Notes: a model not told the origin generated them from the sequence alone. DNA of 64,000 nucleotides from Chitinophagaceae bacterium (GCA_023957125.1 JAMLHL010000007.1:1-64000), one strand, 5' to 3'. Positions 25,706 through 35,219 are shown, numbered from the stretch's first letter. Program-made: numbers and translations.

Positions 25706-28285
25706 CTACGCCGAATTTCTTCCCGCATTGATAATACCGAAGGAACAACGCATCACCAGTTTCTCTAAGGTTTGCTTATAAGGTGATTCTATCTGGGCTT
25801 CCTCCATCTCCCTCACTTTCGTGATGGCATATTGCTGGATGGTAACGAGGGGCAATACGATGCGCTCTCTCATCTGAACGGAAAGCTGTTCCACCGGGTA
25901 ATCCGCCATCAATTCCTTCTTGCCGGTAAGCCGGAAAATATATTGTTTGGTGAGCTCGTACTCATCATATACCTTATTCCATATTTCGCCGTAAACGGGG
26001 TGCCTTGACAAGAACCGGGTCATGGGGAAAAAGCTTTTCTTCATAGACATTTCACAATTGGCAACGAGGGTTTTAATAAAGGTGGATTTCTCGTAAAGTT
26101 CTTTTACTTCTTCCCACCTCCCCTCTTCATCCATTTCTTTAAATGCCGTTCCCAAGCCGTAATAGCCGGTGACATTCTGCTTCAACTGGCTCCACGACCC
26201 AACAAAGGGAATGGCGCGCAGGTCCTTCAACTCCAGTTTACCTGCCCGGCCTCTCTTTGTAGGCCGGCTACCGATATTGGTGGCGGAATAAAACTTCAAC
26301 GGACTTACATGCCCCAGGTACTCCAGGAAATTCGGATGGTTCTTTAACTCAAGGTATGCAGAAAGACTTTTTTCCGCCAACTGCTCTATCAGGTCCTTCT
26401 CCGTATCCTGGAGGATCACCTTCTGCGAAGCAAACAGGTCGTTGGATATCCCGGCATTGATCAACTGTTCAATATTGTATTGCGCCGATTCAATGGTGCC
26501 AAAATTTGAACTCACCGTCTGTCCCTGTATCGTGAGCTGAATTTCTTCGTTCGCGATGTTTTTTCCCAGGGAGGCATAAAACTTGTGGGTTTTGCCGCCC
26601 CCTCTTGCCGGGGGACCGCCTCTGCCATCGAAGAAGATAACATCAATGCCATAATTCCTCGATACTGCGGTAAGGGCTTCTTTGGCTTTGTAAATACTCC
26701 AGTTGGCCATCAGGTAGCCGCCGTCTTTGGTACCATCGGAGAAGCCGAGCATGATCGTCTGTTTATTCCTGCGCTGTTGCAGGTGCTCCCGGTAAGCCGG
26801 CAGTTCATACAATCCTTTCATCACGCCGGCGGCGTTGTTAAGGTCGTCCACCGTTTCAAAAAGCGGCACTATATCCACCTTCATCGCACCCGGCTGCCAG
26901 CCACTCATTAACAAGAGTCCGTACACTTCCATAACACTAAGAGCGGTTTCGGCATGGCTGATCACGTAGCGGTCGCAGCCCTCCTCTCCGTTACTGCCCT
27001 GAATTTTCTTTATAGCAGCCATCACTTCCAGCGTATCTCTGTGCACCTCATCTTCCAGGCTACCGGGATCCACAAGAGCATCCACACGGATCAGCGCCTG
27101 TATCTTTTCTTTTTCGGAAAGGGAGAAATAGTTGGAGGGCAGCGCCGTGGTTTTATTCACAATTTCCCCGATCAACCTCACATGTATGGAACTGTCCTGC
27201 CGGATATCCAACGAAGCAAAATGCAAACCGAACACTTCCACTTTGTTGATCAGGGATTCAATCAGATCCAGGAATAATCCATTATGCCGGGAGATCAGGG
27301 TTTCCTTTATCTGTCCGAGCGTATCTAATAATTCTTCCTTACTGATATCACTTTTATAACCGGGAACAAAAAGATTGTTATACAACTTGAGTTCTAACTG
27401 CTGTAAAGGAATTTCCACCCCTTTGAACGTGAGCCTTCTTTTCAAACGACGTACATCTAAATAGTATAATTTCAAAATGCTCTCGCGTAAAGCGCCTGCC
27501 ACCTTTAATGTGGTATCCGTTCTCACAAAGGGATTACCATCCCGGTCGCCGCCCGGCCAAAATCCCATACGGATTACCGGGTTTTCCGCAGTTACCGATT
27601 CGGGTAAATTTGTTTTCATGAAGGACATGATCCTTCCTGCAGCCTGGTAAAAAACATTTTCAAGATACCAGAGTAGGCTGATAGCTTCGTCATAAGGAGT
27701 AGGCTTCTGCTGTTTCAGGAAGGGCGTTTTACCCAACTGCTGCAGATACATATTGATATGGTTGATATCGTTTTGCTCAATGGCCCGGGTAAGGTCGTGG
27801 ATAATACCCAATACCGATCCCGGATAAAACTGTGTCGGATGAGCGGTAAGTACCAACCGGATACTGAAATCTTCCAGCTTTTTCTTTAGCCTGGTTTCAT
27901 CGCCAAATTGCGAAATTTCAGACTGCAATCCCTTAAGTGTGCCCGGGCCGTTCATATCATTAACGATCGTAAAAGCGGCATCTTCCAGGGCATCAAACAA
28001 TACTACCTGTCTTTCTACATATTGTACAAACCGGAAAAGCAGATCCAACTGCTCCTCCTGGCGTTCATAAGAAGTATGTCTCCCCAGGAAATCTTCTATA
28101 ATTTGTAAAGGACTTTGGTTGTTGTCATAACCTTCCTCACAAAAATTAAGCAACAGGGAAAGCAGGATACCCGTTTTTTCAATACGGTGAAAAGGTAGGG
28201 AGGTAAAAAGACTGTTGTATATCTGGAATTTACGGCCTACAAGGTTCTGAAACTGGATCAACGCTGCGGAAGATGAACTTGGCAT
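25706..28285 (-). CDS. ppc: Phosphoenolpyruvate carboxylase
   Basis: An 859-residue cytosolic enzyme that makes oxaloacetate from phosphoenolpyruvate and bicarbonate, replenishing the citric acid cycle. Catalytic His149 lies in VLTAHPTQ; MGFWPGGDRDGNPFV, GFSDGTKDGGYLMANW, FFDGRGGPPARGGG and QGQTVSSNFGT are the further signature segments, and the C-terminus RNSA takes the place of the usual RNTG. Length is typical. The next gene on the other side begins the aspartate-family thr operon, so oxaloacetate supply and threonine synthesis are neighbours, transcribed divergently. Confidence 0.97.
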   Translation of the reverse strand: MPSSSSAALIQFQNLVGRKFQIYNSLFTSLPFHRIEKTGILLSLLLNFCEEGYDNNQSPLQIIEDFLGRHTSYERQEEQLDLLFRFVQYVERQVVLFDALEDAAFTIVNDMNGPGTLKGLQSEISQFGDETRLKKKLEDFSIRLVLTAHPTQFYPGSVLGIIHDLTRAIEQNDINHINMYLQQLGKTPFLKQQKPTPYDEAISLLWYLENVFYQAAGRIMSFMKTNLPESVTAENPVIRMGFWPGGDRDGNPFVRTDTTLKVAGALRESILKLYYLDVRRLKRRLTFKGVEIPLQQLELKLYNNLFVPGYKSDISKEELLDTLGQIKETLISRHNGLFLDLIESLINKVEVFGLHFASLDIRQDSSIHVRLIGEIVNKTTALPSNYFSLSEKEKIQALIRVDALVDPGSLEDEVHRDTLEVMAAIKKIQGSNGEEGCDRYVISHAETALSVMEVYGLLLMSGWQPGAMKVDIVPLFETVDDLNNAAGVMKGLYELPAYREHLQQRRNKQTIMLGFSDGTKDGGYLMANWSIYKAKEALTAVSRNYGIDVIFFDGRGGPPARGGGKTHKFYASLGKNIANEEIQLTIQGQTVSSNFGTIESAQYNIEQLINAGISNDLFASQKVILQDTEKDLIEQLAEKSLSAYLELKNHPNFLEYLGHVSPLKFYSATNIGSRPTKRGRAGKLELKDLRAIPFVGSWSQLKQNVTGYYGLGTAFKEMDEEGRWEEVKELYEKSTFIKTLVANCEMSMKKSFFPMTRFLSRHPVYGEIWNKVYDEYELTKQYIFRLTGKKELMADYPVEQLSVQMRERIVLPLVTIQQYAITKVREMEEAQIESPYKQTLEKLVMRCSFGIINAGRNSA

Positions 28286-28480
28286 GAGCTACTGAACTTA
28301 AGATTAATTCGACAAGATTTTTAAATATACCCGGAACTGCTGTTGCATTGCAACCATACAAAACAGACTTTTTATTGGCAGACAACCATCGTTTAGGAGC
28401 GTGAAATTAGTTAAAAAAATGCAAAGCAACGGAAGATCGGATTTTTTAGGAAGCAGGAACAGATCATTTCAAACATTTTA

Positions 28481-28511
28481 TTGGCGGTTGTTTAAATCTT
28501 TTTTACCTTCG
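28481..28511 (+). promoter_or_regulatory. Promoter of the thr operon
   Basis: TTGG at 28481-28484 and TACCTTCG at 28504-28511, separated by 19 bp, match the Bacteroidota vegetative promoter pattern (TTG, about 19, TAnnTTTG) with one mismatch in the -7 element. It lies 17 bp before the leader peptide start. Confidence 0.55.
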
Positions 28512-28527
28512 GCGCCTTAAACAAGTA

Positions 28528-28623
28528 ATGACACATTACACTTCAAATACCTTCTCTTTAACGGATGCCGCTTATGCTGCTGCAGGTACCGCTACCATTA
28601 TAACAACGACCACCCTCTTCTGA
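28528..28623 (+). CDS. thrL: Threonine-operon leader peptide
   Basis: A 31-codon frame too short for ordinary gene calling. It begins MTHYTSNTFSLTD and ends TATIITTTTLF, so 10 of 31 residues are Thr and two adjacent Ile codons lie in the critical stretch, the two end-products of this branch. That arrangement is the hallmark of an attenuation leader, as in E. coli thrL, though the sequence is not otherwise similar. Its stop codon lies within the first hairpin of the leader (28613-28626). It is about 100 bp before thrA, downstream of a recognisable promoter. Confidence 0.8.
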   Translation: MTHYTSNTFSLTDAAYAAAGTATIITTTTLF

Positions 28624-28684
28624 GGGTACAACGCATGTATATAATCCTTTGGGCTGTTTTGCTGCGATCTGTCTGAAAAGACAG
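28613..28684 (+). promoter_or_regulatory. Attenuator region of the thr operon
   Basis: ACCCTC/GAGGGT (28613-28627) forms a 6-bp hairpin over the leader stop codon. Further on, CTGTCT/AGACAG at 28669-28684 forms a stem with a GAAA loop, while GCTGTTTT at 28653-28660 can instead pair with AAAAGACAGC at 28676-28685 around a GA bulge; these two pairings exclude each other. That is the logic expected for terminator and antiterminator, but no T-run follows, so which form stops transcription cannot be said. Confidence 0.45.
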
Positions 28685-28726
28685 CTTGCCCGATATAATC
28701 ATTAACGATCAAATATCAATCAATAT

Positions 28727-31171
28727 ATGCAGGTGCTGAAATTCGGCGGTACTTCAGTGGGAAGCGCCGATAATATAAAAAGAGTTATTGCTATTGTAAA
28801 TGAAAAGTTGAAAAAAGATACCGCCATTGTGGTTATTTCCGCTATGGGTGGCATTACCGATGCGCTGCTCAATTCGGGAACGATGGCCGCAAACGGTAAC
28901 GAACAATATAAGGAAGAGCTTCAGCGGATGGAGCAACGACACCTCGAAACGGTAAAACTGCTGGTGCCCGTTCAGCACCAAAGCCATGTGCTGAGCCAGG
29001 TAAAGAAGCTCAGCAACGATATAGAAGATATTTGTAACGGGATATTCCTGTTGGGTGAGTTCTCCGACAGAACGCGCGACCGGATGGTCAGTTATGGAGA
29101 GCTGATCGCTTCTCAGATCATTGCCGCCGGTTTTAATCACAGCGGAACGGAAGCGCTCTGGAAAGATTCCAGGAACCTGATCCGTACCGATTCAATTTTT
29201 GGCAATGCCGCGGTGGATATTCCCGTAACCCGCCAACTGATCACCGAATATTTTTCGGAATGTAAAAGCCACCTGGTGGTTGTGCCCGGCTTCATTGCGG
29301 CAAATGCAGAGGGTGAAACCACTACGCTGGGACGCGGCGGCTCCGATTATACGGCGGCTTTACTGGCTGCAGGTGTCAATGCTACCCTGATGGAAAAATG
29401 GACCGATGTGCCGGGTATCATGACCGCCGATCCGCGTTGGGTAAGCAGCGCCCGGGTGATCCCTTCCATCTCCTACCAGGAAGCTATGGAACTCTCCCAT
29501 TTTGGCGCTAAGGTATTGTACCCGCCTACCATTCAACCGGTGTTGCGCAAAGCCATCCCGGTAGTGATCAAAAATACGTTTGCTCCGGAAGAAGCCGGAA
29601 CAATCATAGAAAAGAAGGCTTCCGGCAACGGAAATGCCATTCGGGGTATTTCCAGCATCAGCAACATAGCGCTGTTCAGCCTCGAAGGCAGCGGTATGAT
29701 AGGCGTACCGGGCTTTTCCAGGCGATTGTTTGAGTCGCTGTCTGAAGCCCGGATCAATGTTATCCTGATCACGCAGGGGTCATCCGAACACTCCATTTGC
29801 GTGGGCGTGGAAGAAGCTTATATTCAAAAAGCCAAAGACGTGGTGGATCGTGTATTTGAACGTGAAATCGCCACTGAAAAGGTACAGCCGTTACTGGTGG
29901 AAACCAACCTGTCTATTGTGGCGCTGGTGGGCGAAAATATGAAAAGCCGGCCCGGCATCAGCGGCAAAATGTTTGGCGCACTGGGAAGGAATGGCGTAAA
30001 CGTGCGCGCCATTGCACAAGGCGCATCCGAAAGAAACATATCCGCCGTAGTGGCTACCAAAGACGTTCGTAAAGCCATCAATGTGCTGCACGAAGAATTT
30101 TTTGAATCTACCAATAAGCAGATCAACCTTTTTATCGCCGGCACGGGAAACGTGGGCAGCAAACTATTACAGCAACTGCGGCAGCAACAAAACTGGCTGG
30201 CAGAACACATGCGGCTTAATATAAGAGTAGCCGGACTGGCGAACAGCCGTAAAATGATCATTGACGACAGGGGCATTGATTTCAGTCACTGGCAGGAAAA
30301 ATTGCAAAACGGAGAGGATGCCGACATTGACGCTTTTGTAAACATCATCATCGGGAAAAATTTCCGCAACGCCATCTTTGTGGATATGACCGCCAGTGAT
30401 ACGGTGGCAACCGTGTACGACAAGCTGCTTCAAAAAAGCGTGTCTGTTGTGGCCTGTAACAAGGTAGCGGCGTCCTCTTCCTACGCATATTACAGAAAGC
30501 TGAAAGACCTGGCGCGGATGCATAATTGCCTGTACCTGTTTGAGACCAATGTAGGCGCAGCCTTACCGGTGATCGGCACATTGAACGACCTGATGAGGAG
30601 CGGCGATAAAATCAGCCGCATTGAAGCGGTGCTGAGCGGGACACTGAACTTTGTATTCAACGAGTACGATGGGAAAACCAGCTTTGCCGAAGTGGTGAAA
30701 AAAGCGCAGGACGAAGGCTATACCGAACCGGATCCCAGGCTGGATCTGAGTGGCAGGGACGTCGTGCGTAAAATTTTGATCCTGGCCCGGGAGTCGGGGG
30801 AGCAAATGGAAATGGAAGATATCACCTGCAACGGGTTTTTACCTGACAGTTGTATGCAGGGCGATGTAAACGCATTCTATGAGCAGCTTCGACTGCATGA
30901 ATCCCATTTCAAAAAACTCTATGAGGACGCCAGGGCAGCCAACAGCAAGCTTAAATTTGTAGCGAAATTTGAAAAAGGGAAAGCCTCCGCCGGATTGGAG
31001 CATATTCCTTCTCATCATAATTTGTATTATTTATATGGAAAAGACAACGTGGTGCTGTTTTATACGGAACGCTATCCCAACCAGCCCCTGGTAATTAAGG
31101 GAGCGGGCGCCGGAGCCGAAGTCACGGCCTCCGGCGTATTTGCCGACATTATCAGGGCAACAGCAACCTGA
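28727..31171 (+). CDS. thrA: Bifunctional aspartokinase / homoserine dehydrogenase I
   Basis: An 814-residue fused enzyme catalysing the first and third steps from aspartate to threonine. Residues 1-290 are the kinase (VLKFGGTSVGSADNIK; TLGRGGSDYTAALLA), 310-450 hold two ACT regulatory domains (FSLEGSGMIGVPGFSRRLF; VGENMKSRPGISGKMFGALG), and about 465-814 the dehydrogenase (LFIAGTGNVGSKLLQQL; VEAVLSGTLNFVFNEY-like EAVLSGTLNFVFNEY; DEGYTEPDPRLDLSGRDV). The ACT domains imply feedback by threonine. First structural gene of thrABC, behind the leader peptide. Confidence 0.97.
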   Translation: MQVLKFGGTSVGSADNIKRVIAIVNEKLKKDTAIVVISAMGGITDALLNSGTMAANGNEQYKEELQRMEQRHLETVKLLVPVQHQSHVLSQVKKLSNDIEDICNGIFLLGEFSDRTRDRMVSYGELIASQIIAAGFNHSGTEALWKDSRNLIRTDSIFGNAAVDIPVTRQLITEYFSECKSHLVVVPGFIAANAEGETTTLGRGGSDYTAALLAAGVNATLMEKWTDVPGIMTADPRWVSSARVIPSISYQEAMELSHFGAKVLYPPTIQPVLRKAIPVVIKNTFAPEEAGTIIEKKASGNGNAIRGISSISNIALFSLEGSGMIGVPGFSRRLFESLSEARINVILITQGSSEHSICVGVEEAYIQKAKDVVDRVFEREIATEKVQPLLVETNLSIVALVGENMKSRPGISGKMFGALGRNGVNVRAIAQGASERNISAVVATKDVRKAINVLHEEFFESTNKQINLFIAGTGNVGSKLLQQLRQQQNWLAEHMRLNIRVAGLANSRKMIIDDRGIDFSHWQEKLQNGEDADIDAFVNIIIGKNFRNAIFVDMTASDTVATVYDKLLQKSVSVVACNKVAASSSYAYYRKLKDLARMHNCLYLFETNVGAALPVIGTLNDLMRSGDKISRIEAVLSGTLNFVFNEYDGKTSFAEVVKKAQDEGYTEPDPRLDLSGRDVVRKILILARESGEQMEMEDITCNGFLPDSCMQGDVNAFYEQLRLHESHFKKLYEDARAANSKLKFVAKFEKGKASAGLEHIPSHHNLYYLYGKDNVVLFYTERYPNQPLVIKGAGAGAEVTASGVFADIIRATAT

Positions 31172-31255
31172 ACTAATTTGACATTTGATCCCGAAGGTTC
31201 GGAATTAATATTTGATATGGTGTGTGCGTTTCAAATTTTCGCTCCAAGTATAGCT

Positions 31256-31316
31256 CCGGTCGGTGAGGACACCGACCGGTAGCGGGACCTACCGGCGGGT
31301 GTTGACACCCGCCGGT
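31256..31316. repeat. Two-hairpin intergenic repeat, copy 3
   Basis: CCGGTCGGTG/CACCGACCGG, linker TAGCGGGACCTA, then CCGGCGGGTG/CACCCGCCGG: two near-perfect 10-bp stems. It is in opposite orientation to copies 1 and 2 and is the most symmetrical copy. The shared flank TTTTCGCTCCA (31237-31247) is also present beside copy 2 on the other strand, so the mobile or copied unit is longer than the core. It lies inside the thr operon between thrA and thrB. Confidence 0.88.
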
Positions 31317-31326
31317 AAAAAAAATT

Positions 31327-31347
31327 TTAAATCTTAAATCTCAAATT
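31327..31347 (+). repeat. Heptamer tract before thrB
   Basis: Three 7-bp units TTAAATC, TTAAATC, TCAAATT stand immediately before the thrB start at 31353. They match the periodic tracts seen before the oppB gene and around the sdh-operon insert. Such a tract could keep the ribosome site unstructured; that is a guess. Confidence 0.55.
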
Positions 31348-31352
31348 CTTTC

Positions 31353-32306
31353 ATGAACATAGACGAAGCAATAGAAGCAGCTACGGGTCAGTCAATAACC
31401 ATCCAGTCGCCGGGAACGGTGGCCAATATGGTTTGCGGTTTCGATATCCTGGGCATGGCATTGAATGACCCTTTCGATATCATGACGGTTAAACTGATCG
31501 GGGAGCCAACCGTTATCATTCACAATGCGGATGATTTCGGGCTCCCGACAGACCCGCAGCAAAACGTAGCCGGTGTTGCACTCCTCGATATGATTGAACG
31601 ACTGGATAACAAAACCGGTTTTGAGATCACCATCGAAAAAAGGATCATGCCCGGTAGCGGCATCGGCTCCAGCGCCGCCAGCTCTGCCGGGGCCGTGGTA
31701 GCGGCTAATCGTTTGCTGAACCATTTTTTCAGCAACGATGACCTGGTGCAGATGGCCATGTTAGGCGAAAAATTAGCGTCGGGCGTTAAGCACGCCGATA
31801 ATATAGCGCCCTGTATTTACGGAGGAGTTACCCTTATACGAAGTATTCTTCCCCTGGATATCATCAGCATCCCCTCGCCGCCTCTTTTCGTTACCCTTGT
31901 TCATCCGCAGATTGAAGTACGCACCGAGGATGCAAGACAGATCCTGCGGAAACAGATCTTATTGAAAGACGCGATCAAACAGTGGGGCAATATAGCCGGA
32001 CTGGTAACCGGGTTGATGAAAAGTGACTACGATTTGATCAGCCGTTCGCTCGAAGACGTATTGATTGAACCGGTGCGCAGCATCCTGATCCCGGCATTTG
32101 CAGAAGTAAAATCAAAAAGTATGGAGGCCGGGGCATTAGGCGGAGGTATATCAGGATCCGGACCTTCTATATTTATGCTCAGCAAAGATGAGGCGACGGC
32201 TCTTGCGGTTGAAAAAACCATGCAGGAAATATATACCCCAACCGGTATCCCCTTTCACACCCATGTTACCACGGTGAATACGAAAGGAGTGAAACCTATG
32301 AACTGA
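31353..32306 (+). CDS. thrB: Homoserine kinase
   Basis: A 317-residue GHMP-family kinase that phosphorylates homoserine with ATP. The ATP-binding loop PGSGIGSSAASSAGA lies near residue 98, with PGTVANMVCGFDILG at the N-terminus and the late GGGISGSGPSIFML loop. Position between thrA and thrC, and length, are as expected. A two-hairpin repeat and a heptamer tract fill the 180-bp gap after thrA. Confidence 0.96.
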   Translation: MNIDEAIEAATGQSITIQSPGTVANMVCGFDILGMALNDPFDIMTVKLIGEPTVIIHNADDFGLPTDPQQNVAGVALLDMIERLDNKTGFEITIEKRIMPGSGIGSSAASSAGAVVAANRLLNHFFSNDDLVQMAMLGEKLASGVKHADNIAPCIYGGVTLIRSILPLDIISIPSPPLFVTLVHPQIEVRTEDARQILRKQILLKDAIKQWGNIAGLVTGLMKSDYDLISRSLEDVLIEPVRSILIPAFAEVKSKSMEAGALGGGISGSGPSIFMLSKDEATALAVEKTMQEIYTPTGIPFHTHVTTVNTKGVKPMN

Positions 32307-32371
32307 TACGCATCTCATTCCTATATAACCTCAAAAACACAGGTAATTAAAACAGTAACACAATCTTTATC

Positions 32372-33670
32372 ATGAAATATTTCAGCCTGAACAGGCAATC
32401 GCCTGCGGTAAGTTTTAAGGAAGCCACCATACAGGGACAAGCGCCTGATAAGGGCTTGTATTTCCCGGAAACAATACCACAGCTTGAAAAACGATGGTTG
32501 CAGGAAATGGACGGGAAAAGTAATGAAGAGATAGCCTTCGATATCATCCATCCTTATATCGGGAACGAGATACCCGAAGCAGTGCTAAGACAAATCGTAT
32601 CTGAAACGGTTCAATTCCCCTCTCCGCTGGTGCAGATAAATGAAAACATATTTGCGCTGGAACTTTTCCATGGCCCCACCCTGGCGTTTAAAGATACCGG
32701 CGCCAGGTTTATGAGCCGGTGCCTGAGTCATTTTGCGCTTTCGGGAAGCGAAAAGATCACGGTGCTGGTAGCCACTTCCGGCGATACGGGCGGAGCCGTA
32801 GCTCATGGTTTTTATGGCGTGGAGGGTGTAGAAGTAGTTATCCTTTACCCATCAGGGAAGGTAAGCAGCGTGCAGGAGCAACAACTGACCACCCTGGGTA
32901 AAAACATCCACGCTTTGGAAATTCGCGGTACGTTTGACGATTGCCAACGCATGGTTAAGCAGGCTTTCGCGGATCCTTCACTAACACAAAAACGACGGCT
33001 CACCTCCGCCAATTCCATTAACGTAGCCCGGTGGTTACCGCAACAGTTTTATTATTTCTTTGCTTATAAACAATGGGCTCAAAAAGAATGCCCTCCTGTA
33101 TTTAGCGTGCCAAGTGGTAATTTCGGGAACATCTGTGCGGGCATGCTCGCCTGTATATCAGGACTTCCTGTAAAACATTTTATTGCCGCCTGTAACATCA
33201 ATGATGTAGTGCCACGCTACTTAGCCAGCGGTAAATATGAAGTAAAGGAAGCCCGGCCGACGCTTTCCAATGCGATGGACGTTGGAAACCCAAGCAATTT
33301 TGTACGTATCCTTCAATTATTCGACCAGGATTTTACCCGGTTGAAGGAGATACTTTCGGGCGCCACGGTAACCGATGCGGAGATCAGACAAACTATTCAA
33401 AAAGTAAAAAAGGAGGAAGGCTACCTGGCCGATCCGCATGGAGCTGTGGGCTATCTCAGCCTGGAACGTTATCTTCAGCAGCATCCCGGCGAACGGGGCA
33501 TCTTCCTGGAAACGGCTCACCCCGTGAAGTTCTATGATGTGGTGGAACCCGTCATTCATGAAAAAGTGCCTGTGCCCGCCGCTATTAAAGATATATTACA
33601 CTTACCCAAACACAGCCTGGTGATGGAAGCCTCCTACCCGGCGCTGAAACAATATCTGCTGGATCAGTAA
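32372..33670 (+). CDS. thrC: Threonine synthase
   Basis: A 432-residue PLP enzyme converting O-phosphohomoserine to threonine. The PLP lysine is in FHGPTLAFKDTGARFM near residue 110; VATSGDTGGAVAHGF and SVPSGNFGNICAGML are the phosphate-binding and active-site loops. The N-terminal SPAVSFKEATIQGQAPDKGLYFP is standard for the E. coli-type branch. Last gene of thrABC. Confidence 0.96.
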   Translation: MKYFSLNRQSPAVSFKEATIQGQAPDKGLYFPETIPQLEKRWLQEMDGKSNEEIAFDIIHPYIGNEIPEAVLRQIVSETVQFPSPLVQINENIFALELFHGPTLAFKDTGARFMSRCLSHFALSGSEKITVLVATSGDTGGAVAHGFYGVEGVEVVILYPSGKVSSVQEQQLTTLGKNIHALEIRGTFDDCQRMVKQAFADPSLTQKRRLTSANSINVARWLPQQFYYFFAYKQWAQKECPPVFSVPSGNFGNICAGMLACISGLPVKHFIAACNINDVVPRYLASGKYEVKEARPTLSNAMDVGNPSNFVRILQLFDQDFTRLKEILSGATVTDAEIRQTIQKVKKEEGYLADPHGAVGYLSLERYLQQHPGERGIFLETAHPVKFYDVVEPVIHEKVPVPAAIKDILHLPKHSLVMEASYPALKQYLLDQ

Positions 33671-33826
33671 CGGGTACCGTACCTGCTTATCACCATCCGG
33701 CGATGGGCTCCGCCATATCCGTCAGCTTCCTGGTTTTGATACGCAGAACAGGTACCGGTACGGTCGCCCCGGATAGAAGGATTTACAATTTTTCTTTCGA
33801 TATTTGCAGCCGGGAGGGCTTACCTC

Positions 33827-34390
33827 ATGCACGATATAGAACCCTTTTACAACTGGCGTCATTTGTACGCTTCTGAAGAAGACGTAAGGTCTCCGTTTGC
33901 AGGCAGGGAGTATAGTGAATTTGAATATTCGCAGACAATATATAATTATTATATCCATCCCCAATGGGACGAATTCGGATCCCGTACGCTTTACCTGAAG
34001 ATTTTGTTCGCGGATTATGATTCGGGGTACGCCATTATTGAACTCATAGGAGAATGGAACGACGCCATAGAAAACGATATCGGCACAATGAGAAGAGAAG
34101 TTACCGATGTATTGTTTTACGAACGGATCACAAAATTCATTTTGATAGGAGAAAACGTGTTGAACTTTCACAGCAGCGATGACAGTTATTACGAAGAGTG
34201 GTTCCAGGAAACGGAGGAGGAAGACGGCTGGATAGTGGTATTAAACCTGCCGGAACAATCTCAATACGATTTTAAAAAAGCTAAACTCAACCGGTATGTG
34301 CAATTGCTGGATGCCCCCGAATGGCGTACACTGCAACCCCAGCACCTCTTCCAGGTGATAAGTGATCGTTTGTCAAAACGCATAGGATGA
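33827..34390 (+). CDS. Conserved hypothetical acidic protein, 187 aa
   Basis: A cytosolic protein rich in Asp, Glu, Tyr and Trp, without signal peptide or membrane segment. Recognisable stretches are NWRHLYASEEDVRSPFAGREYSEFEY and a tail LDAPEWRTLQPQHLFQVISDRLSKRIG. I recognise the general type as conserved in Bacteroidota but know no function. It precedes the sdh operon on the same strand; a separate promoter lies between them. Confidence 0.75.
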   Translation: MHDIEPFYNWRHLYASEEDVRSPFAGREYSEFEYSQTIYNYYIHPQWDEFGSRTLYLKILFADYDSGYAIIELIGEWNDAIENDIGTMRREVTDVLFYERITKFILIGENVLNFHSSDDSYYEEWFQETEEEDGWIVVLNLPEQSQYDFKKAKLNRYVQLLDAPEWRTLQPQHLFQVISDRLSKRIG

Positions 34391-34406
34391 TAAAAAAAAT
34401 TATTAC

Positions 34407-34439
34407 TTGAGCTTTTTGAGTTTTTGTGGGTTATATTTG
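34407..34439 (+). promoter_or_regulatory. Promoter of the sdh operon
   Basis: TTGA at 34407-34410 and a full-consensus -7 element TATATTTG at 34432-34439 are separated by 21 bp, 30 bp before the sdhC start. This is one of the two best promoter matches in the window. Confidence 0.65.
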
Positions 34440-34469
34440 TCCTACTATTTCTAACCACTTCTTCTGAAT

Positions 34470-35171
34470 ATGACCTGGAAACAACTCTTCACTTCATCCA
34501 TCGGGAAAAAACTTGTAATGGGATTCACAGGCGTTTTCCTGATTTTATTTCTGGTGGTACACGTTGGTGTGAATGCCTGCATTTGGGCCAACGACGGAGG
34601 TACCATGTTCAACAAAGCCGCCCACTTTATGGAAGCCACCGTGGTGATCCGTATCCTGGAAGTAGGATTATTTGCCGGCATCATCCTGCATCTTGTGCAG
34701 GGGATAACCCTGGAAATACAAAACCGGAAAAAACGGAGCATCGGCTACCACGTACCGATGGGCAACAGGGGTAGCAAATGGTACAGCCGGAGTATGGGAT
34801 TATTGGGAACGCTGATCCTGTTATTCCTGATCGTTCATATCAAACATTTTTGGTTGCCCAACCGGCTGGGCGGCTTGGCCAATATCCACGAAATAGGTTT
34901 TATTTCATACAATGGAAAAGCATACCATAATCTTTATGGTGAAATGCTGGTCGTGTTTCAGTCGCTGGCGGTGGTTATCGTATATGTGCTGGGTTGCATT
35001 TCGTTAGCGTATCATTTGATGCATGGATTTTACAGCGCGTTCCGGACGCTGGGACTTCATAACCCGCGTTATGTTCGTATTGTACACGCAACGGGTACGG
35101 CATTTTCAATCATCGTGCCTTTAGCTTTTGCCATGATGCCCATTTCTATCTATATGGGATGGATCAGTTAA
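34470..35171 (+). CDS. sdhC: Succinate dehydrogenase/fumarate reductase cytochrome b subunit
   Basis: A 233-residue membrane protein with five hydrophobic segments, the single-subunit dihaem cytochrome b of the Bacteroidota/Wolinella type. It anchors SdhA and SdhB and passes electrons to or from menaquinone. Haem-ligand candidates are the His residues in FLVVHVGVN, FAGIILHLVQG, LIVHIKHFW and AYHLMHGFYSAF. First gene of the operon. Confidence 0.93.
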   Translation: MTWKQLFTSSIGKKLVMGFTGVFLILFLVVHVGVNACIWANDGGTMFNKAAHFMEATVVIRILEVGLFAGIILHLVQGITLEIQNRKKRSIGYHVPMGNRGSKWYSRSMGLLGTLILLFLIVHIKHFWLPNRLGGLANIHEIGFISYNGKAYHNLYGEMLVVFQSLAVVIVYVLGCISLAYHLMHGFYSAFRTLGLHNPRYVRIVHATGTAFSIIVPLAFAMMPISIYMGWIS

Positions 35172-35219
35172 ATAAGTTAGCATTATTTAGGAAATATCAT
35201 CATCAACGTAATTGAAACT

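Noticed and set aside
29824..30276. 150-codon frame antisense to thrA
   Set aside because: Shadow of the ACT region of thrA; Ser/Leu/Cys-rich with no recognisable domain.
34424..34774. 116-codon frame overlapping sdhC
   Set aside because: Different frame of a clear cytochrome b gene; no hydrophobic or domain pattern of its own.
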